A DNA stretch of 18,395 nucleotides from Alphaproteobacteria bacterium UBA2723 (GTDB lineage Bacteria > Pseudomonadota > Alphaproteobacteria > RF32 > CAG-239), in assembly GCA_002353835.1 (NCBI GenBank), contig DEKL01000026.1, positions 7,176-25,570 of the forward strand, given 5' to 3'. The notes under the pieces were generated by a model. That model was not told the origin of the DNA. It saw nothing but the letters and a program-made list of their open reading frames with translations, and did not search any database. A program made the translations under genes and the position numbers. Positions 1-8,020 of the stretch are shown here, in pieces; the stretch's first letter is position 1, and each line of letters opens with the position of its first letter.

Positions 1-254
1 TGGGTAGCGGGGTTACCATTGTTACCTTAAACCATGACATTAACCCGAAAAAAAGGTGTAATGCCTTTCCCAAACCAGTTAAAATCGGGAAAAAAGTATG
101 GATTGGCGCAAATTGTACAATTCTACCGGGGGTAACGGTCGGCGATAATTCCGTCATTGGTGCCGGCAGTGTCGTGGTTAAAGATATTCCGGCTAATTCT
201 ATCGCTGTCGGGGTACCGGCAAAAGTTATCAAAAATATTGAGGTGACAAAATGA
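1..254 (+). CDS. Hexapeptide-repeat (Maa/LacA/NodL-like) O-acetyltransferase, 3' end only
   Basis: The reading frame is open from the left edge (first full codon at base 3) and stops with TGA at 252-254, giving the last 83 residues. They show the left-handed beta-helix pattern of hexapeptide acyltransferases: [22 protein letters not shown], then [14 protein letters not shown] and the closing G-V-P-A-K-V-I. The stretch T-L-N-H-D-I-N-P, about 8-15 residues into the visible part, resembles the segment holding the catalytic His of the maltose/galactoside acetyltransferase family. The family moves an acetyl group from acetyl-CoA to a sugar or related hydroxyl, but the acceptor cannot be told from this end. 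The stop overlaps the next gene's start as ATGA, so the two are probably translationally coupled in an operon that begins outside the window. Confidence 0.85.
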   Translation, partial: GSGVTIVTLNHDINPKKRCNAFPKPVKIGKKVWIGANCTILPGVTVGDNSVIGAGSVVVKDIPANSIAVGVPAKVIKNIEVTK

Positions 255-691
255 AAACGGCACTTCTGATTATTGATGTGCAAAAATCTGCGGTGATAAA
301 ACCTGAAATTGCGCAAAATATAGAAAGACTGCAATACGACTATGATGTGGTATATGTTTCTAAATATACCAATACCGGTTCACCGTTGTTAAAACTCTTG
401 GATTGGTCCGGATATGACGATGAAACGCTTGTTTTCACACCAAAAGAAAATGCCGTCACCTTTACTAAAACCGGTTATTCATCTTACCTGCCGGAGATGA
501 AAAATTTTGATGAAATCCATATTACAGGATTTGATACCGAGGCTTGTGTTTACAAGACCGCAATGGATTTGATTGAACACAATATCCGCCCTGTTGTTCT
601 TAAAGACTATTGTTTCAGCTCTGATGAAGAAATGCATGACATGGGGCTTAAAATCCTTGAAAAAAATATCGGCGAAAGAAATATAAGGTAG
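251..691 (+). CDS. Isochorismatase-like cysteine hydrolase (short form)
   Basis: This 146-residue cytoplasmic protein has the three landmarks of the isochorismatase/nicotinamidase fold: Asp9 in L-I-I-D-V-Q, Lys73 in F-T-K-T-G-Y-S-S-Y, and Cys99 in T-G-F-D-T-E-A-C-V. These match the usual D-K-C catalytic set. The family hydrolyses C-N or vinyl-ether bonds (nicotinamide, ureido acids, isochorismate); nothing here fixes the substrate. It is shorter than the typical 180-210 residues, mainly because the region between Asp9 and Lys73 is compact. The ATG overlaps the acetyltransferase stop by 4 bases, with a GAGGTGA ribosome site just upstream. The gene ends one base from the stop of the convergent preA-like gene, so no terminator separates them. 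Family assignment is firm, function open. Confidence 0.85.
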   Translation: MKTALLIIDVQKSAVIKPEIAQNIERLQYDYDVVYVSKYTNTGSPLLKLLDWSGYDDETLVFTPKENAVTFTKTGYSSYLPEMKNFDEIHITGFDTEACVYKTAMDLIEHNIRPVVLKDYCFSSDEEMHDMGLKILEKNIGERNIR

Positions 692-692
692 C

Positions 693-1871
693 CTATTTCA
701 TCTTAATTGCGGATTTGGCACAGACATGCGAACATAAGGAACAGCCGATACAGGCGTCTTTGTTAACCTTGATATGATTGTTAACAAGCGATAAAGCACT
801 ATGTTCAGATTCATCACATATGTTAACACACTTACCGCATTTGATACACAGACTGTCATCAATTTCCGGATAGACCTGTCTTTCTTTATTGAGCTTTTCA
901 TGCGCCGTTAAATTGGCAATAGCACGATTTTTGATATCTTGCGGACTTTCAAAGCCTTTACTTTCAAGATAATTTAATAACCCTTGTTTCATGGCATTGA
1001 TAACCGCATAGCCGTTAACCATAACCTCAGTGCAAACCTGTACGACATCTGCACCGACACACATATATTCCGCGGCATCATGCCAAGAGGAAATTCCCCC
1101 CATACCTAAAATCGGCAAATTGCTGGCTTGCCTGATTTGTGCAACACACCGCAAGCCTATCGGCTTTACGGAAATGCCAGAATAGCCACCGAAGGTACTC
1201 TTTCCGTTTACATTCGGATAGGGTGCAAAAGTATCTAAATCAATGCCCATCAAAGACTGCACAGTATTGATAGCCGCTAAGCCATCGGCACCGGCTTTTT
1301 CCACGGCTTTGGCTATCTCTTTAATATCGGTCACATTCGGTGATAGTTTAACAAATACCGGCTTTTTTGCAACTTCCATCACCCATTTTGTTATCATGGC
1401 GGAAATTTCGGCACTGGTACCGATAGCCATCCCGATACCTTTTTCCGGCATGCCGTGCGGACAAGAGAAATTCAATTCAAAAGCATCAATCTCGGTATTG
1501 TTGAAAGTTTTAACTAAATTCTGCCATTCTTCTTTAACAACCGGCGCCATAATGCTGGCAATAATGACTTTGGTCGGGTGTTTTTGTTTTAGGAACGCAA
1601 TACCGTCCAGCCATTCTTGAATGGTCATATGGCTCAATAATTCAATATTTTCAAAACCGTAAACTTTTGGCCCGACTTTCCAGCTGGCATAACGCTCTGA
1701 TGCTTCTACCATCAATAAATCATCAGGAGTGATGGTCTTTAATACTGCCCCACCCCAACCGAGTGTGAACGCTTTATCGATGCTTGATATTTTGGCAGTC
1801 GGCGGTGCTGATGCTAAAATGAACGGGTTTTCAAAGTCTATTCCTAATACTGTCGTTTTTAATGTTGTCAT
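693..1871 (-). CDS. preA: PreA-like dihydropyrimidine dehydrogenase subunit (FMN plus two [4Fe-4S])
   Basis: The 392-residue protein resembles the FMN-binding barrel of dihydroorotate and dihydropyrimidine dehydrogenases (about 1-310) followed by a 2[4Fe-4S] ferredoxin domain. The active-site segment N-F-S-C-P-H-G-M carries the likely catalytic Cys137, and A-I-N-T-V is present near 200-204. The iron-sulfur ligands are Cys342/345/348/352 and Cys374/377/380/384; the second set is followed by Ala rather than the usual Pro. In E. coli, PreA works with PreT (the NADH-oxidising subunit) to reduce uracil and thymine. No preT is in this window, so the electron partner is unknown. It is the last gene of the LIV operon, 11 bases after livF, with AAAGGA as its ribosome site. 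Its position suggests that it reduces or oxidises something the transporter imports. One pocket Asn known from mammalian enzymes appears to be Val112, so substrate identity is uncertain. Confidence 0.8.
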   Translation of the reverse strand: MTTLKTTVLGIDFENPFILASAPPTAKISSIDKAFTLGWGGAVLKTITPDDLLMVEASERYASWKVGPKVYGFENIELLSHMTIQEWLDGIAFLKQKHPTKVIIASIMAPVVKEEWQNLVKTFNNTEIDAFELNFSCPHGMPEKGIGMAIGTSAEISAMITKWVMEVAKKPVFVKLSPNVTDIKEIAKAVEKAGADGLAAINTVQSLMGIDLDTFAPYPNVNGKSTFGGYSGISVKPIGLRCVAQIRQASNLPILGMGGISSWHDAAEYMCVGADVVQVCTEVMVNGYAVINAMKQGLLNYLESKGFESPQDIKNRAIANLTAHEKLNKERQVYPEIDDSLCIKCGKCVNICDESEHSALSLVNNHIKVNKDACIGCSLCSHVCAKSAIKMK

Positions 1872-1882
1872 AGTTTTTTCCT

Positions 1883-2581
1883 TTATTTAAATACGGAAGA
1901 AAGCATTTTTTCCAAAGTTTTTCCTTCAGATGAGCCATCATAAATTACCTGTCCTTGTTCCAGAATATATGCCCAATCGGTTAAAGGCAACAAAGTTTTT
2001 AAGTTATGTTCAACAATAACAAAAGCTGTTCCCATATTGTCCTTTATTTGCTTGATTTTATGGAAAGTATCGTTAATCAATTTCGGCGCCAAACCGATAG
2101 ATGGCTCATCCATAAACACCATACGCGGTTTGTTTATCAGCCCGCGTGCGAGTGCAACCATTTGTTGCTGACCGCCGGAAAGGTTACCGGCCAAATCTTC
2201 TAAACGCGATTGCAAATCCGGAAAATGGGTTAAGATTTCTTCCAAACGCTCGGGAAACGGGGATCTGTCTTTCCAAAAATGCGTGGCTAACTCCAAGTTT
2301 TCCATAACAGTCAGATTGCGGAATACACGTTTTCCTTGTGGCACGCAGAAAATCCCTTGTTCAACAAAAGATTGCGGTGAAGCAGTAATTTTTTTACCAT
2401 CAAGTAAAATATCTCCAGCCATAGGTTTTAGTAAGCCATACGCGGTTTTAAGAAGCGTAGATTTTCCGGCACCATTTGCCCCCATAATCACAGTAATTGT
2501 GTTGTCTTTTAAGGTGACGGAAATGTCATTTAAGACAATTTTTTTACCATATCCGGCTTTGATATTTTTTAGCTCAAGCAT
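1883..2581 (-). CDS. livF: LIV-type ABC transporter ATP-binding protein LivF
   Basis: This is a 232-residue cytoplasmic ATPase of the high-affinity branched-chain amino acid (HAAT) transporter class. It has Walker A G-A-N-G-A-G-K-S-T at 34-42, the signature L-S-G-G-Q at 134-138, Walker B ending in Asp158-Glu159 (V-F-M-D-E-P), and the switch His192. Length and the S-I-G-L-A-P run after Walker B are typical of LivF rather than LivG. It would pair with LivG on the LivH/LivM membrane dimer. It follows the eighth binding protein by 3 bases, and the end of that gene (GAGGAGTAAGAG before the ATG) supplies its ribosome site. It is separated from livG by five binding-protein genes, an unusual order. 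Confidence 0.95.
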   Translation of the reverse strand: MLELKNIKAGYGKKIVLNDISVTLKDNTITVIMGANGAGKSTLLKTAYGLLKPMAGDILLDGKKITASPQSFVEQGIFCVPQGKRVFRNLTVMENLELATHFWKDRSPFPERLEEILTHFPDLQSRLEDLAGNLSGGQQQMVALARGLINKPRMVFMDEPSIGLAPKLINDTFHKIKQIKDNMGTAFVIVEHNLKTLLPLTDWAYILEQGQVIYDGSSEGKTLEKMLSSVFK

Positions 2582-2584
2582 CTC

Positions 2585-3688
2585 TTACTCCTCAATTTTT
2601 ACCCATTGGCCATCTTTATAAACGCGAACGGGAACATCCATATGCATAATTCCGGTGGGCTCAATTTTTGCTTTGCCGACGGCCCCGTTCCAAGTTTTGA
2701 AATTTTTTACTGTTTTTAAGACCTCAATATTGTTCGGAATAACATCTCCCTCTCTCAGACCGGTGCTTTCAAAAGCCTTAATAATCATATCTAAACCATC
2801 ATATAAATTTGCTGAGCATGCTTCTACACGGTTTTGGTATTTTTCAAAATACTCTTTTTCAAACGCTTCGTTATTACCGATAACATACGCCGACCAAATA
2901 TCGTTGATTGGCGGAAAAACTTTTAAACTAATACTGGGGAAATTACCCATAGAAGTAATATTATTTTTGCCGGTAATTTCATTATATTGACGGATAAAAA
3001 TGCTGTTCATCGGTTCAACACCGAACAAAATGTAATAATCCGGAGATTTCTGTTCCATTTTCTGAATAGATAAGCGAAAATCCGTTTCACCTATATTGTA
3101 TCTTTCATCGAAAATAACTTCTATACCATCTTTAGGCAAATGTTCTGCCGCATAACCTAATAAAACATTACTAACGGCAGCATTACTACCCAATAAGGCA
3201 ACTGTTTTCACATTTTTCTTTTTAAGTTCTTGTATGACCGAAACATAAATTTCTTCATTTTGTGGAGAAGTGTTAAATCCGTATTCAGGCACTTTATCTT
3301 TACCATAAGAGCAAGATAGGCTGATTACTTTGTTTTGATTAGCAATCTCATCAACCGGTCTATCTACCACACCAAACACGGAAATAACAACGTTTGCTTG
3401 ATTTATATCAATAAATTTATGAGTATTCAGAACCGCTTGTTGTGGTTTAACCATGTCATCTTCGTAGATAATTTGGTAGTCATATTTTGTATTTTCTTTT
3501 TGCCATTTATCCAAAAGCATATTCAAAGCATTTTGAGCGCCGATGCCGACATAAGACAAATCGCCAGATAATGGCAAGGTTGCGCCGATTTTAATGACAG
3601 GTTTGGCATTTGCTTGTGCGGTTTCTTTTTTATCATCACACGCGGCAAGTGCTAAGACCATACACAAACTTAAGATAATTTTTTTCAT
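2585..3688 (-). CDS. LIV-type substrate-binding lipoprotein, copy 8 of 8
   Basis: This is a 367-residue type I periplasmic binding protein (Peripla_BP_6/LivJ-like). The signal peptide M-K-K-I-I-L-S-L-C-M-V-L-A-L-A-A-C gives a lipid-attachment Cys17 with Asp18 next. The mature part opens with K-P-V-I-K-I-G-A-T-L-P-L-S-G-D and contains the family motif G-E-T-D-F-R (about 200-205). An upstream in-frame start would add 7 residues, but the ATG at 3688 sits behind GAGGAATAACAAA and matches the sister proteins. The closest copy by eye is copy 1, at the far end of the operon (shared K-x-N-V-K-T-V-A, S-P/N-P-D-Y-Y-I and I-T-G-K motifs). Mature cysteines are limited to Cys126 and Cys291, a pair shared with copies 1 and 2. 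It delivers a ligand, not predictable here, to LivHM. Confidence 0.93.
   Translation of the reverse strand: MKKIILSLCMVLALAACDDKKETAQANAKPVIKIGATLPLSGDLSYVGIGAQNALNMLLDKWQKENTKYDYQIIYEDDMVKPQQAVLNTHKFIDINQANVVISVFGVVDRPVDEIANQNKVISLSCSYGKDKVPEYGFNTSPQNEEIYVSVIQELKKKNVKTVALLGSNAAVSNVLLGYAAEHLPKDGIEVIFDERYNIGETDFRLSIQKMEQKSPDYYILFGVEPMNSIFIRQYNEITGKNNITSMGNFPSISLKVFPPINDIWSAYVIGNNEAFEKEYFEKYQNRVEACSANLYDGLDMIIKAFESTGLREGDVIPNNIEVLKTVKNFKTWNGAVGKAKIEPTGIMHMDVPVRVYKDGQWVKIEE
3601..3649 (-). repeat. 5' cassette repeat, type A (copy 8 receptor)
   Basis: This 49-base stretch of the signal-peptide/linker coding region is identical, by reading, to 10727-10775 in copy 3. A 40-base part also matches 5721-5760 in copy 6 with two mismatches. 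The identity ends abruptly at both sides, while the rest of the genes diverge strongly. Confidence 0.85.
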
Positions 3689-3692
3689 TTTG

Positions 3693-4781
3693 TTATTCCT
3701 CGTAAACAACTATTTTCCCGTCTTTAACAATGCTAGTCTGACCTTTTGAGTGGAACTGACCTTTAGCATCAAGCGCATATTTTCCAATGATACCGGAATA
3801 ATTTTTCTTTTTCAACAAATAACCCGACACCTCGTCTGAAGATGGAATTTTATTTGTTGCTCCGGCATTTTCAAAAGCTTCAACCACAATTTGGCCGGAA
3901 TCATACAAATATGCGGCATAAGCGGTATTTTGCCCATCCAGCCCCCAAGCTTTTTGATATTTTGTCGGTGTTAAAATAGAGCCGATGTTATAATAGCCTT
4001 CATATAACGCATAATCAGTAGCCATCGGTAAGCCATCATTATAAGCGATAATTTTATCTACTTCTTGTTGGCGAATTTCTTTGGTTAAAATATCTGCTTC
4101 CGGTTCAAAAGCATAAATAAATACAGCCTGTGACGGGGAGTTCTTGACTTTGAAGACCAAAGTTGAGAAATCACGTTCTTCTTTGTTAAAACGGTGGACA
4201 GCGTATTCAATTCCTTTACCTTTCAGCATTTCCTGCAACGGGTATAAAAGTTGGTCAGCCGCGCCGATATTTTGATAAATCAAATCAACGTTTTTAATGC
4301 CCTCTTTTTCAAAGAAGTGAACGACTGCTTCATTTTCTGCATCATAGGTCAGGAAATTTTGAAAATTATATTTGCTTTGCAAAATATCTTCTCCGAAACC
4401 TGTATTAAAATTAATGATTTTATATCTGGCGGCAAGTGGCGCAACAACACGATTTGCCGTTGAAAAGTAAGAGAAAATCACATTAACCTTATCTGATAAA
4501 ATATATTTGTTAGCAATGTTATTAACCAGCTTCGGATCCATCTGATCATTTTCCACCAATAATTCGTAATGATACTTATTATTCGGATTTTTATTGGCGT
4601 CGTTGATTGATGCGGCCAGAGCTTTATGTGCCGCATTGCCGATAGAAGCCATATTTCCGCTCAGCGGAAAAGAAGCACCGATTTTGATAACAGGTTTGGC
4701 GTTTGCTTGTGTTTCTTCCTTTTTGTTATCACAAGCAGTCAGCGCTAAAACCATACATAAACTCAATAACCACTTTTTCAT
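3693..4781 (-). CDS. LIV-type substrate-binding lipoprotein, copy 7 of 8
   Basis: This 362-residue protein has the shared signal peptide M-K-K-W-L-L-S-L-C-M-V-L-A-L-T-A-C, with lipidated Cys17 followed by Asp18-Asn19. The mature sequence starts with K-P-V-I-K-I-G-A-S-F-P-L-S-G-N and has E-E-R-D-F-S (201-206) followed by F-E-P-E-A-D-I-L-T-K, the region that in LivJ-like proteins forms the second-lobe side of the ligand site. There is no cysteine in the mature chain. The first-lobe pocket segment (S-Y-F-S-T-A-N-R, then I-N-F-N-T-G-F-G) differs from every sister, which implies a different ligand. Translation starts 4 bases after the previous gene, whose last codons (ATG GAG TAA) supply the GGAG ribosome site. 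The gene ends in Glu-Glu (GAGGAATAA). Confidence 0.93.
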   Translation of the reverse strand: MKKWLLSLCMVLALTACDNKKEETQANAKPVIKIGASFPLSGNMASIGNAAHKALAASINDANKNPNNKYHYELLVENDQMDPKLVNNIANKYILSDKVNVIFSYFSTANRVVAPLAARYKIINFNTGFGEDILQSKYNFQNFLTYDAENEAVVHFFEKEGIKNVDLIYQNIGAADQLLYPLQEMLKGKGIEYAVHRFNKEERDFSTLVFKVKNSPSQAVFIYAFEPEADILTKEIRQQEVDKIIAYNDGLPMATDYALYEGYYNIGSILTPTKYQKAWGLDGQNTAYAAYLYDSGQIVVEAFENAGATNKIPSSDEVSGYLLKKKNYSGIIGKYALDAKGQFHSKGQTSIVKDGKIVVYEE

Positions 4782-4785
4782 ACTT

Positions 4786-5808
4786 TTACTCCATTACTTC
4801 TATAATCGGTTTATACCTTACGGAACGATTATCCAAAACCAATTTGCCCAAAATACTGCTATTATTCTCTATTGTTTCTGTTAAATTTTTATCTTTATGT
4901 TGCAAAATATCAAGCATTAATGATAACTGAGCATAGGCTGTTGCAGACATTTGTTCTATGCCCTTGCCGTATCTTTGGTAAAACGCTTTCTTAAACGTTT
5001 CATCGTTACTCCCTATATTTAATCCAAAACGACCTTTATATAAATCAGGATTAGATGAGATAAAAAATGCATATAAAGAGGTTATCTCTGCATTTGGATT
5101 GATTTCTAGCAGTTGTTTCGTTATAATATCAATTTCCGGTGGCCATGATTGCAAAATATAAATATCCGGATTTGTTTGCTCAGCTTTGTGTAACAAAAGG
5201 CGATAATCCGTTGCACCGGTATTGAATTTTTCATCAAAAACGATTTGCATATTGTATTTTTCAGCCAATTTATTCATATTTCCTTGCACCAAATCGGCAA
5301 AAGTTTCATTAGCGGTTATTAGTGCAATGTTGTGATAGCCATGGTTTTTTAAGTGTTTTAACATTACTGTGGACTCATCTAAGGCGTCAGGTGCCATTGT
5401 ATAATTATAAGCTTTTTCGGTAAAGCGGTTATCGCTGGAAATACCTAAATGCATAATTCTAGCATTTTGAGCGGCATCTGCCACAACACTAGCGGTCTGC
5501 GACGTTCCTGTCAGCAAAGCATCAACTTTATCAACTTCTATCAATTTTTTAACTCCAACAGCAGCTTTGGCCGGAGATTGTTGGTCATCAAAATAAATCA
5601 GTTCATAATTTATATCAGGATGTTGATATTCTTTAACAAATTCATACCCTTCTTGCATTTGGTTACCCATATATGAATTAGCACCGGTTAAAGGCAGTAT
5701 GACACCAATCTTAACCACGGGTTTGCTATTTGCTTGTGCGGTTTCTTTTTTATCATCACAAGCTGCCAAAGCCAACACCATACATAAACTCAATAACCAC
5801 TTTTTCAT
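4786..5808 (-). CDS. LIV-type substrate-binding lipoprotein, copy 6 of 8 (short C terminus)
   Basis: At 340 residues this is the shortest of the eight receptors. The signal peptide M-K-K-W-L-L-S-L-C-M-V-L-A-L-A-A-C and the linker D-D-K-K-E-T-A-Q match copy 3. The mature domain begins K-P-V-V-K-I-G-V-I-L-P-L-T-G and has G-A-T-D-Y-R (198-203) then W-P-P-E-I-D-I-I-T-K. The C-terminal strand pair is trimmed: the final motif G-K-L-V-L-D is followed by only 14 residues, against about 25-30 in the sisters. It ends in Val-Met-Glu rather than Glu-Glu. The domain is otherwise complete with no frameshift, so this looks like a natural shortening and the gene is probably functional. The ATG lies behind GGAGGAGTAACGTTC. 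Confidence 0.92.
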   Translation of the reverse strand: MKKWLLSLCMVLALAACDDKKETAQANSKPVVKIGVILPLTGANSYMGNQMQEGYEFVKEYQHPDINYELIYFDDQQSPAKAAVGVKKLIEVDKVDALLTGTSQTASVVADAAQNARIMHLGISSDNRFTEKAYNYTMAPDALDESTVMLKHLKNHGYHNIALITANETFADLVQGNMNKLAEKYNMQIVFDEKFNTGATDYRLLLHKAEQTNPDIYILQSWPPEIDIITKQLLEINPNAEITSLYAFFISSNPDLYKGRFGLNIGSNDETFKKAFYQRYGKGIEQMSATAYAQLSLMLDILQHKDKNLTETIENNSSILGKLVLDNRSVRYKPIIEVME

Positions 5809-5822
5809 GAACGTTACTCCTC
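5801..5822 (-). repeat. Repeated receptor-to-receptor junction (between copies 5 and 6)
   Basis: Stop, ribosome site and start of adjacent receptors are fused in one module: GAGGAG (last two Glu codons) TAA CGTTC ATG AAAAA. The same 22 bases occur at 6895-6916, and with one change at 10807-10828. Confidence 0.85.
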
Positions 5823-6902
5823 CACTACGACCGGTTCACCATTGATAATTTCCTTAACAACCGGTTGACCGTTTAAGATACCATCAGGCTCGGTTGTAAT
5901 TTTACCGATAGCGGTTATCTGTCCGGCGCTGTTATTTTGGATATAATCAATAACCTTTTCTCTATCCGTTACCCCTGCACCCTCATAGCCAAAGGTTATC
6001 ATCTGCAAAATGAAATCCATATATTCGGCATAATTAGTCGTCGCTGTGCCTGTTTTGGCTTGATAACGAGCGACAAAATCATCAGTTGCCGGAGCGGCAT
6101 CAACATACCATAAACCTTCTGCTAATTCTCTGTTTTGCAGATAAGTAAAACTCTCTATGCCCGTCACCGGAATATTTATGCCGGACTCTCGGTATTGTTT
6201 CATAAATATATCAATGGTCGGCATGGCTAATTGCACCAAGATATAATCCGGCTTATTTTCTTTGATTTTATAAAGCATTATGCGAAAGTCTTTTTCATCT
6301 GCGTTGACGTGAAATGTTTGCCCGATTTTGATTTGTTTATCTTGCGCGGCTCTTTCTTCAAAATAATCAACCATAGATTGCGGACCGGTGGCGTTAACCA
6401 CAATGATATCAACTTTTTCAGCGCCTTCTTTTAAGAGCTTTTTATACATAACGTCTGCTTCTCCGGCCGGATTTGACGATGTAATCAGGTTATAAAATCC
6501 TTTGCTTACTGCAGGATCGGTAGCAACAGAAAAATGAATAACTTTGTTTTGTTCTGCAGTTGGTGATGTGACTGCTCCGAAATTTGACATCACACTTATT
6601 AAAACATCAACTTTATCGGCATTAATCAGCTTTTGAGTTAGAATTGCCTGTTTAGATAAAACATACTGATTATCTTCAAAAATGACTTTATAATCAAATT
6701 TATGCGATTTTTTGTTAAATTCAGCAAAAAACATTTCGGCATCTTTTTGGGCGGCATCACCGAAAGCGGCACCATCGCCGCTTAACGGATACATAGCTCC
6801 GATTTTGATGACAGGTTTGCTATTTGTTTGTTCTGCCTTTTTATCTTCTTTGCAGGCAGCAAGGGCTAAAATCATACATAAACTCAATAACAACTTTTTC
6901 AT
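5814..6902 (-). CDS. LIV-type substrate-binding lipoprotein, copy 5 of 8
   Basis: This 362-residue protein has signal peptide M-K-K-L-L-L-S-L-C-M-I-L-A-L-A-A-C with Cys17 followed by Lys18-Glu19, unlike the Asp-following copies. The mature part starts K-P-V-I-K-I-G-A-M-Y-P-L-S-G-D and carries E-K-D-F-R (203-207). It is clearly closest to neighbouring copy 4: both share K/T-G-F-Y-N after the first-lobe pocket, S-F-T-Y/F-L, and L-A-E-G-x-W-Y-V-D, which suggests a fairly recent tandem duplication. The mature chain has no cysteine. The gap to copy 4 is 5 bases and contains the repeated GAGGAGTAACGTTC-ATG junction. Its ligand is probably related to that of copy 4, but unknown. Confidence 0.93.
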   Translation of the reverse strand: MKKLLLSLCMILALAACKEDKKAEQTNSKPVIKIGAMYPLSGDGAAFGDAAQKDAEMFFAEFNKKSHKFDYKVIFEDNQYVLSKQAILTQKLINADKVDVLISVMSNFGAVTSPTAEQNKVIHFSVATDPAVSKGFYNLITSSNPAGEADVMYKKLLKEGAEKVDIIVVNATGPQSMVDYFEERAAQDKQIKIGQTFHVNADEKDFRIMLYKIKENKPDYILVQLAMPTIDIFMKQYRESGINIPVTGIESFTYLQNRELAEGLWYVDAAPATDDFVARYQAKTGTATTNYAEYMDFILQMITFGYEGAGVTDREKVIDYIQNNSAGQITAIGKITTEPDGILNGQPVVKEIINGEPVVVEE

Positions 6903-6916
6903 GAACGTTACTCCTC
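6895..6916 (-). repeat. Repeated receptor-to-receptor junction (between copies 4 and 5)
   Basis: Identical to the module at 5801-5822; the Glu-Glu codons of copy 4 form the Shine-Dalgarno sequence of copy 5. Confidence 0.85.
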
Positions 6917-8005
6917 TATTGCTACGACGATGCCCTTTTTGATAGAGCGGATACTGGCTTCGCTATCTACATTTTGTTCTTCCTTATCAACTACCAATTT
7001 ACCTATCGGAGAAATAACTCCATTTAAAACAGGTATTTTAGCGATAAACTCCTCATGAGTTGGTTTTTCTTTACCATCAAAAGATTCATAAATTGTTGTT
7101 GTTACTTGCAATAAAGTATAAAAGTTTTCGGCAAAGTTTGTAATTTCATCACCGCTTGATGCTTTATAGCGTTCTAAAAAGTTTTTATCTGCCATAGCAA
7201 CATCAACATACCAGCTTCCTTCGGCTAAAGACTTATCCTTTAAGAAAGTAAAGGATTGAACGCCAACAATCGGAATATTAATTTCATTCATTCTTGCTTG
7301 GCGCATAAAAATATCAATTTCCGGGGCATGTAATGAAACAACAATCGCATCAGGCTTTTTGCTTTGTATCTTTTGTAATAACAGATTAAAATCACGTTCT
7401 CCAGGATTGATACTCATTGTTTCAAGTGACATATCTTTATCTTGTTTTGCAACATTTTCAAAACCACCATATAAAGACATTGTTCCGGCAATATTTTCAA
7501 CAACGCCGATAACATTTAATAAATTTCTCTTTTTAAGGGCAGATAGCATTTTCTCACCAGTTTTCTTGGTGGATGTTACAACGCGCCAATTGTAAAATCC
7601 GGTTGAAATGGCTCTATCTTGCGCAAATGCTAAATGAAGCGTTTTCTTCGCATTAGCAATAGGTGAAACAGCAATAGATACACCGGAGTGCATATCATAA
7701 ATCACATCCACATGGTCATAATCTATAAGTTTGTGCGTTGCCATAGCTGCTCTTACAGGACTTGACTGAGAATCTTCCCAAATGAGCTGATATTTGTATT
7801 TGAACTTTGTTGCATCAAATTCCTTAAAAAACAAATTGGCTGCTTTTTTAGCGCTATCTCCGAAGAAAGCTGAATCCCCGCTCAGTGGATATAGAACACC
7901 GATTTTTACTACCGGTTTCGTATCTGCTTGTGCTTCTTCTTTTTTCTCATCTTTGCAAGCTACAAGTGCTAAGACCATACATAAACTTAAAAGAAATTTT
8001 TTCAT
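6908..8005 (-). CDS. LIV-type substrate-binding lipoprotein, copy 4 of 8
   Basis: This 365-residue protein has signal peptide M-K-K-F-L-L-S-L-C-M-V-L-A-L-V-A-C, with lipidated Cys17 followed by Lys18-Asp19. The mature start K-P-V-V-K-I-G-V-L-Y-P-L-S-G-D and the motif G-E-R-D-F-N (202-207) with A-P-E-I-D-I-F-M-R place it in the LivJ-like family. It is a sister of copy 5. Its 5' end, however, is nearly base-identical to that of copy 2 (52 of 53 positions), not to copy 5, which is a mosaic pattern. It is the first receptor after livG, 15 bases downstream of the livG stop, with an AAAGGAA ribosome site rather than the stop-embedded site seen between receptors. Confidence 0.93.
   Translation of the reverse strand: MKKFLLSLCMVLALVACKDEKKEEAQADTKPVVKIGVLYPLSGDSAFFGDSAKKAANLFFKEFDATKFKYKYQLIWEDSQSSPVRAAMATHKLIDYDHVDVIYDMHSGVSIAVSPIANAKKTLHLAFAQDRAISTGFYNWRVVTSTKKTGEKMLSALKKRNLLNVIGVVENIAGTMSLYGGFENVAKQDKDMSLETMSINPGERDFNLLLQKIQSKKPDAIVVSLHAPEIDIFMRQARMNEINIPIVGVQSFTFLKDKSLAEGSWYVDVAMADKNFLERYKASSGDEITNFAENFYTLLQVTTTIYESFDGKEKPTHEEFIAKIPVLNGVISPIGKLVVDKEEQNVDSEASIRSIKKGIVVAIEE
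7899..7951 (-). repeat. 5' cassette repeat, type B (copy 4 receptor)
   Basis: This 53-base stretch matches 11808-11860 in copy 2 at 52 of 53 positions (single difference at 7933). It encodes D-E-K-K-E-E-x-Q-A-D-T-K-P-V-V-K-I-G, the second linker type. Confidence 0.85.
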
Positions 8006-8020
8006 TTTGGTTCCTTTCGT

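Noticed and set aside
1243..1620. Open frame on the plus strand inside the preA-like gene, and similar opposite-strand frames within the receptors and adhE
   Set aside because: They are antisense to strongly supported genes, lack ribosome sites and show no recognisable protein features.
3689..3709. 7-residue N-terminal extension of receptor 8
   Set aside because: It would overlap the end of receptor 7 and put the GAGGAA ribosome site inside the gene; the ATG at 3688 matches all other copies.
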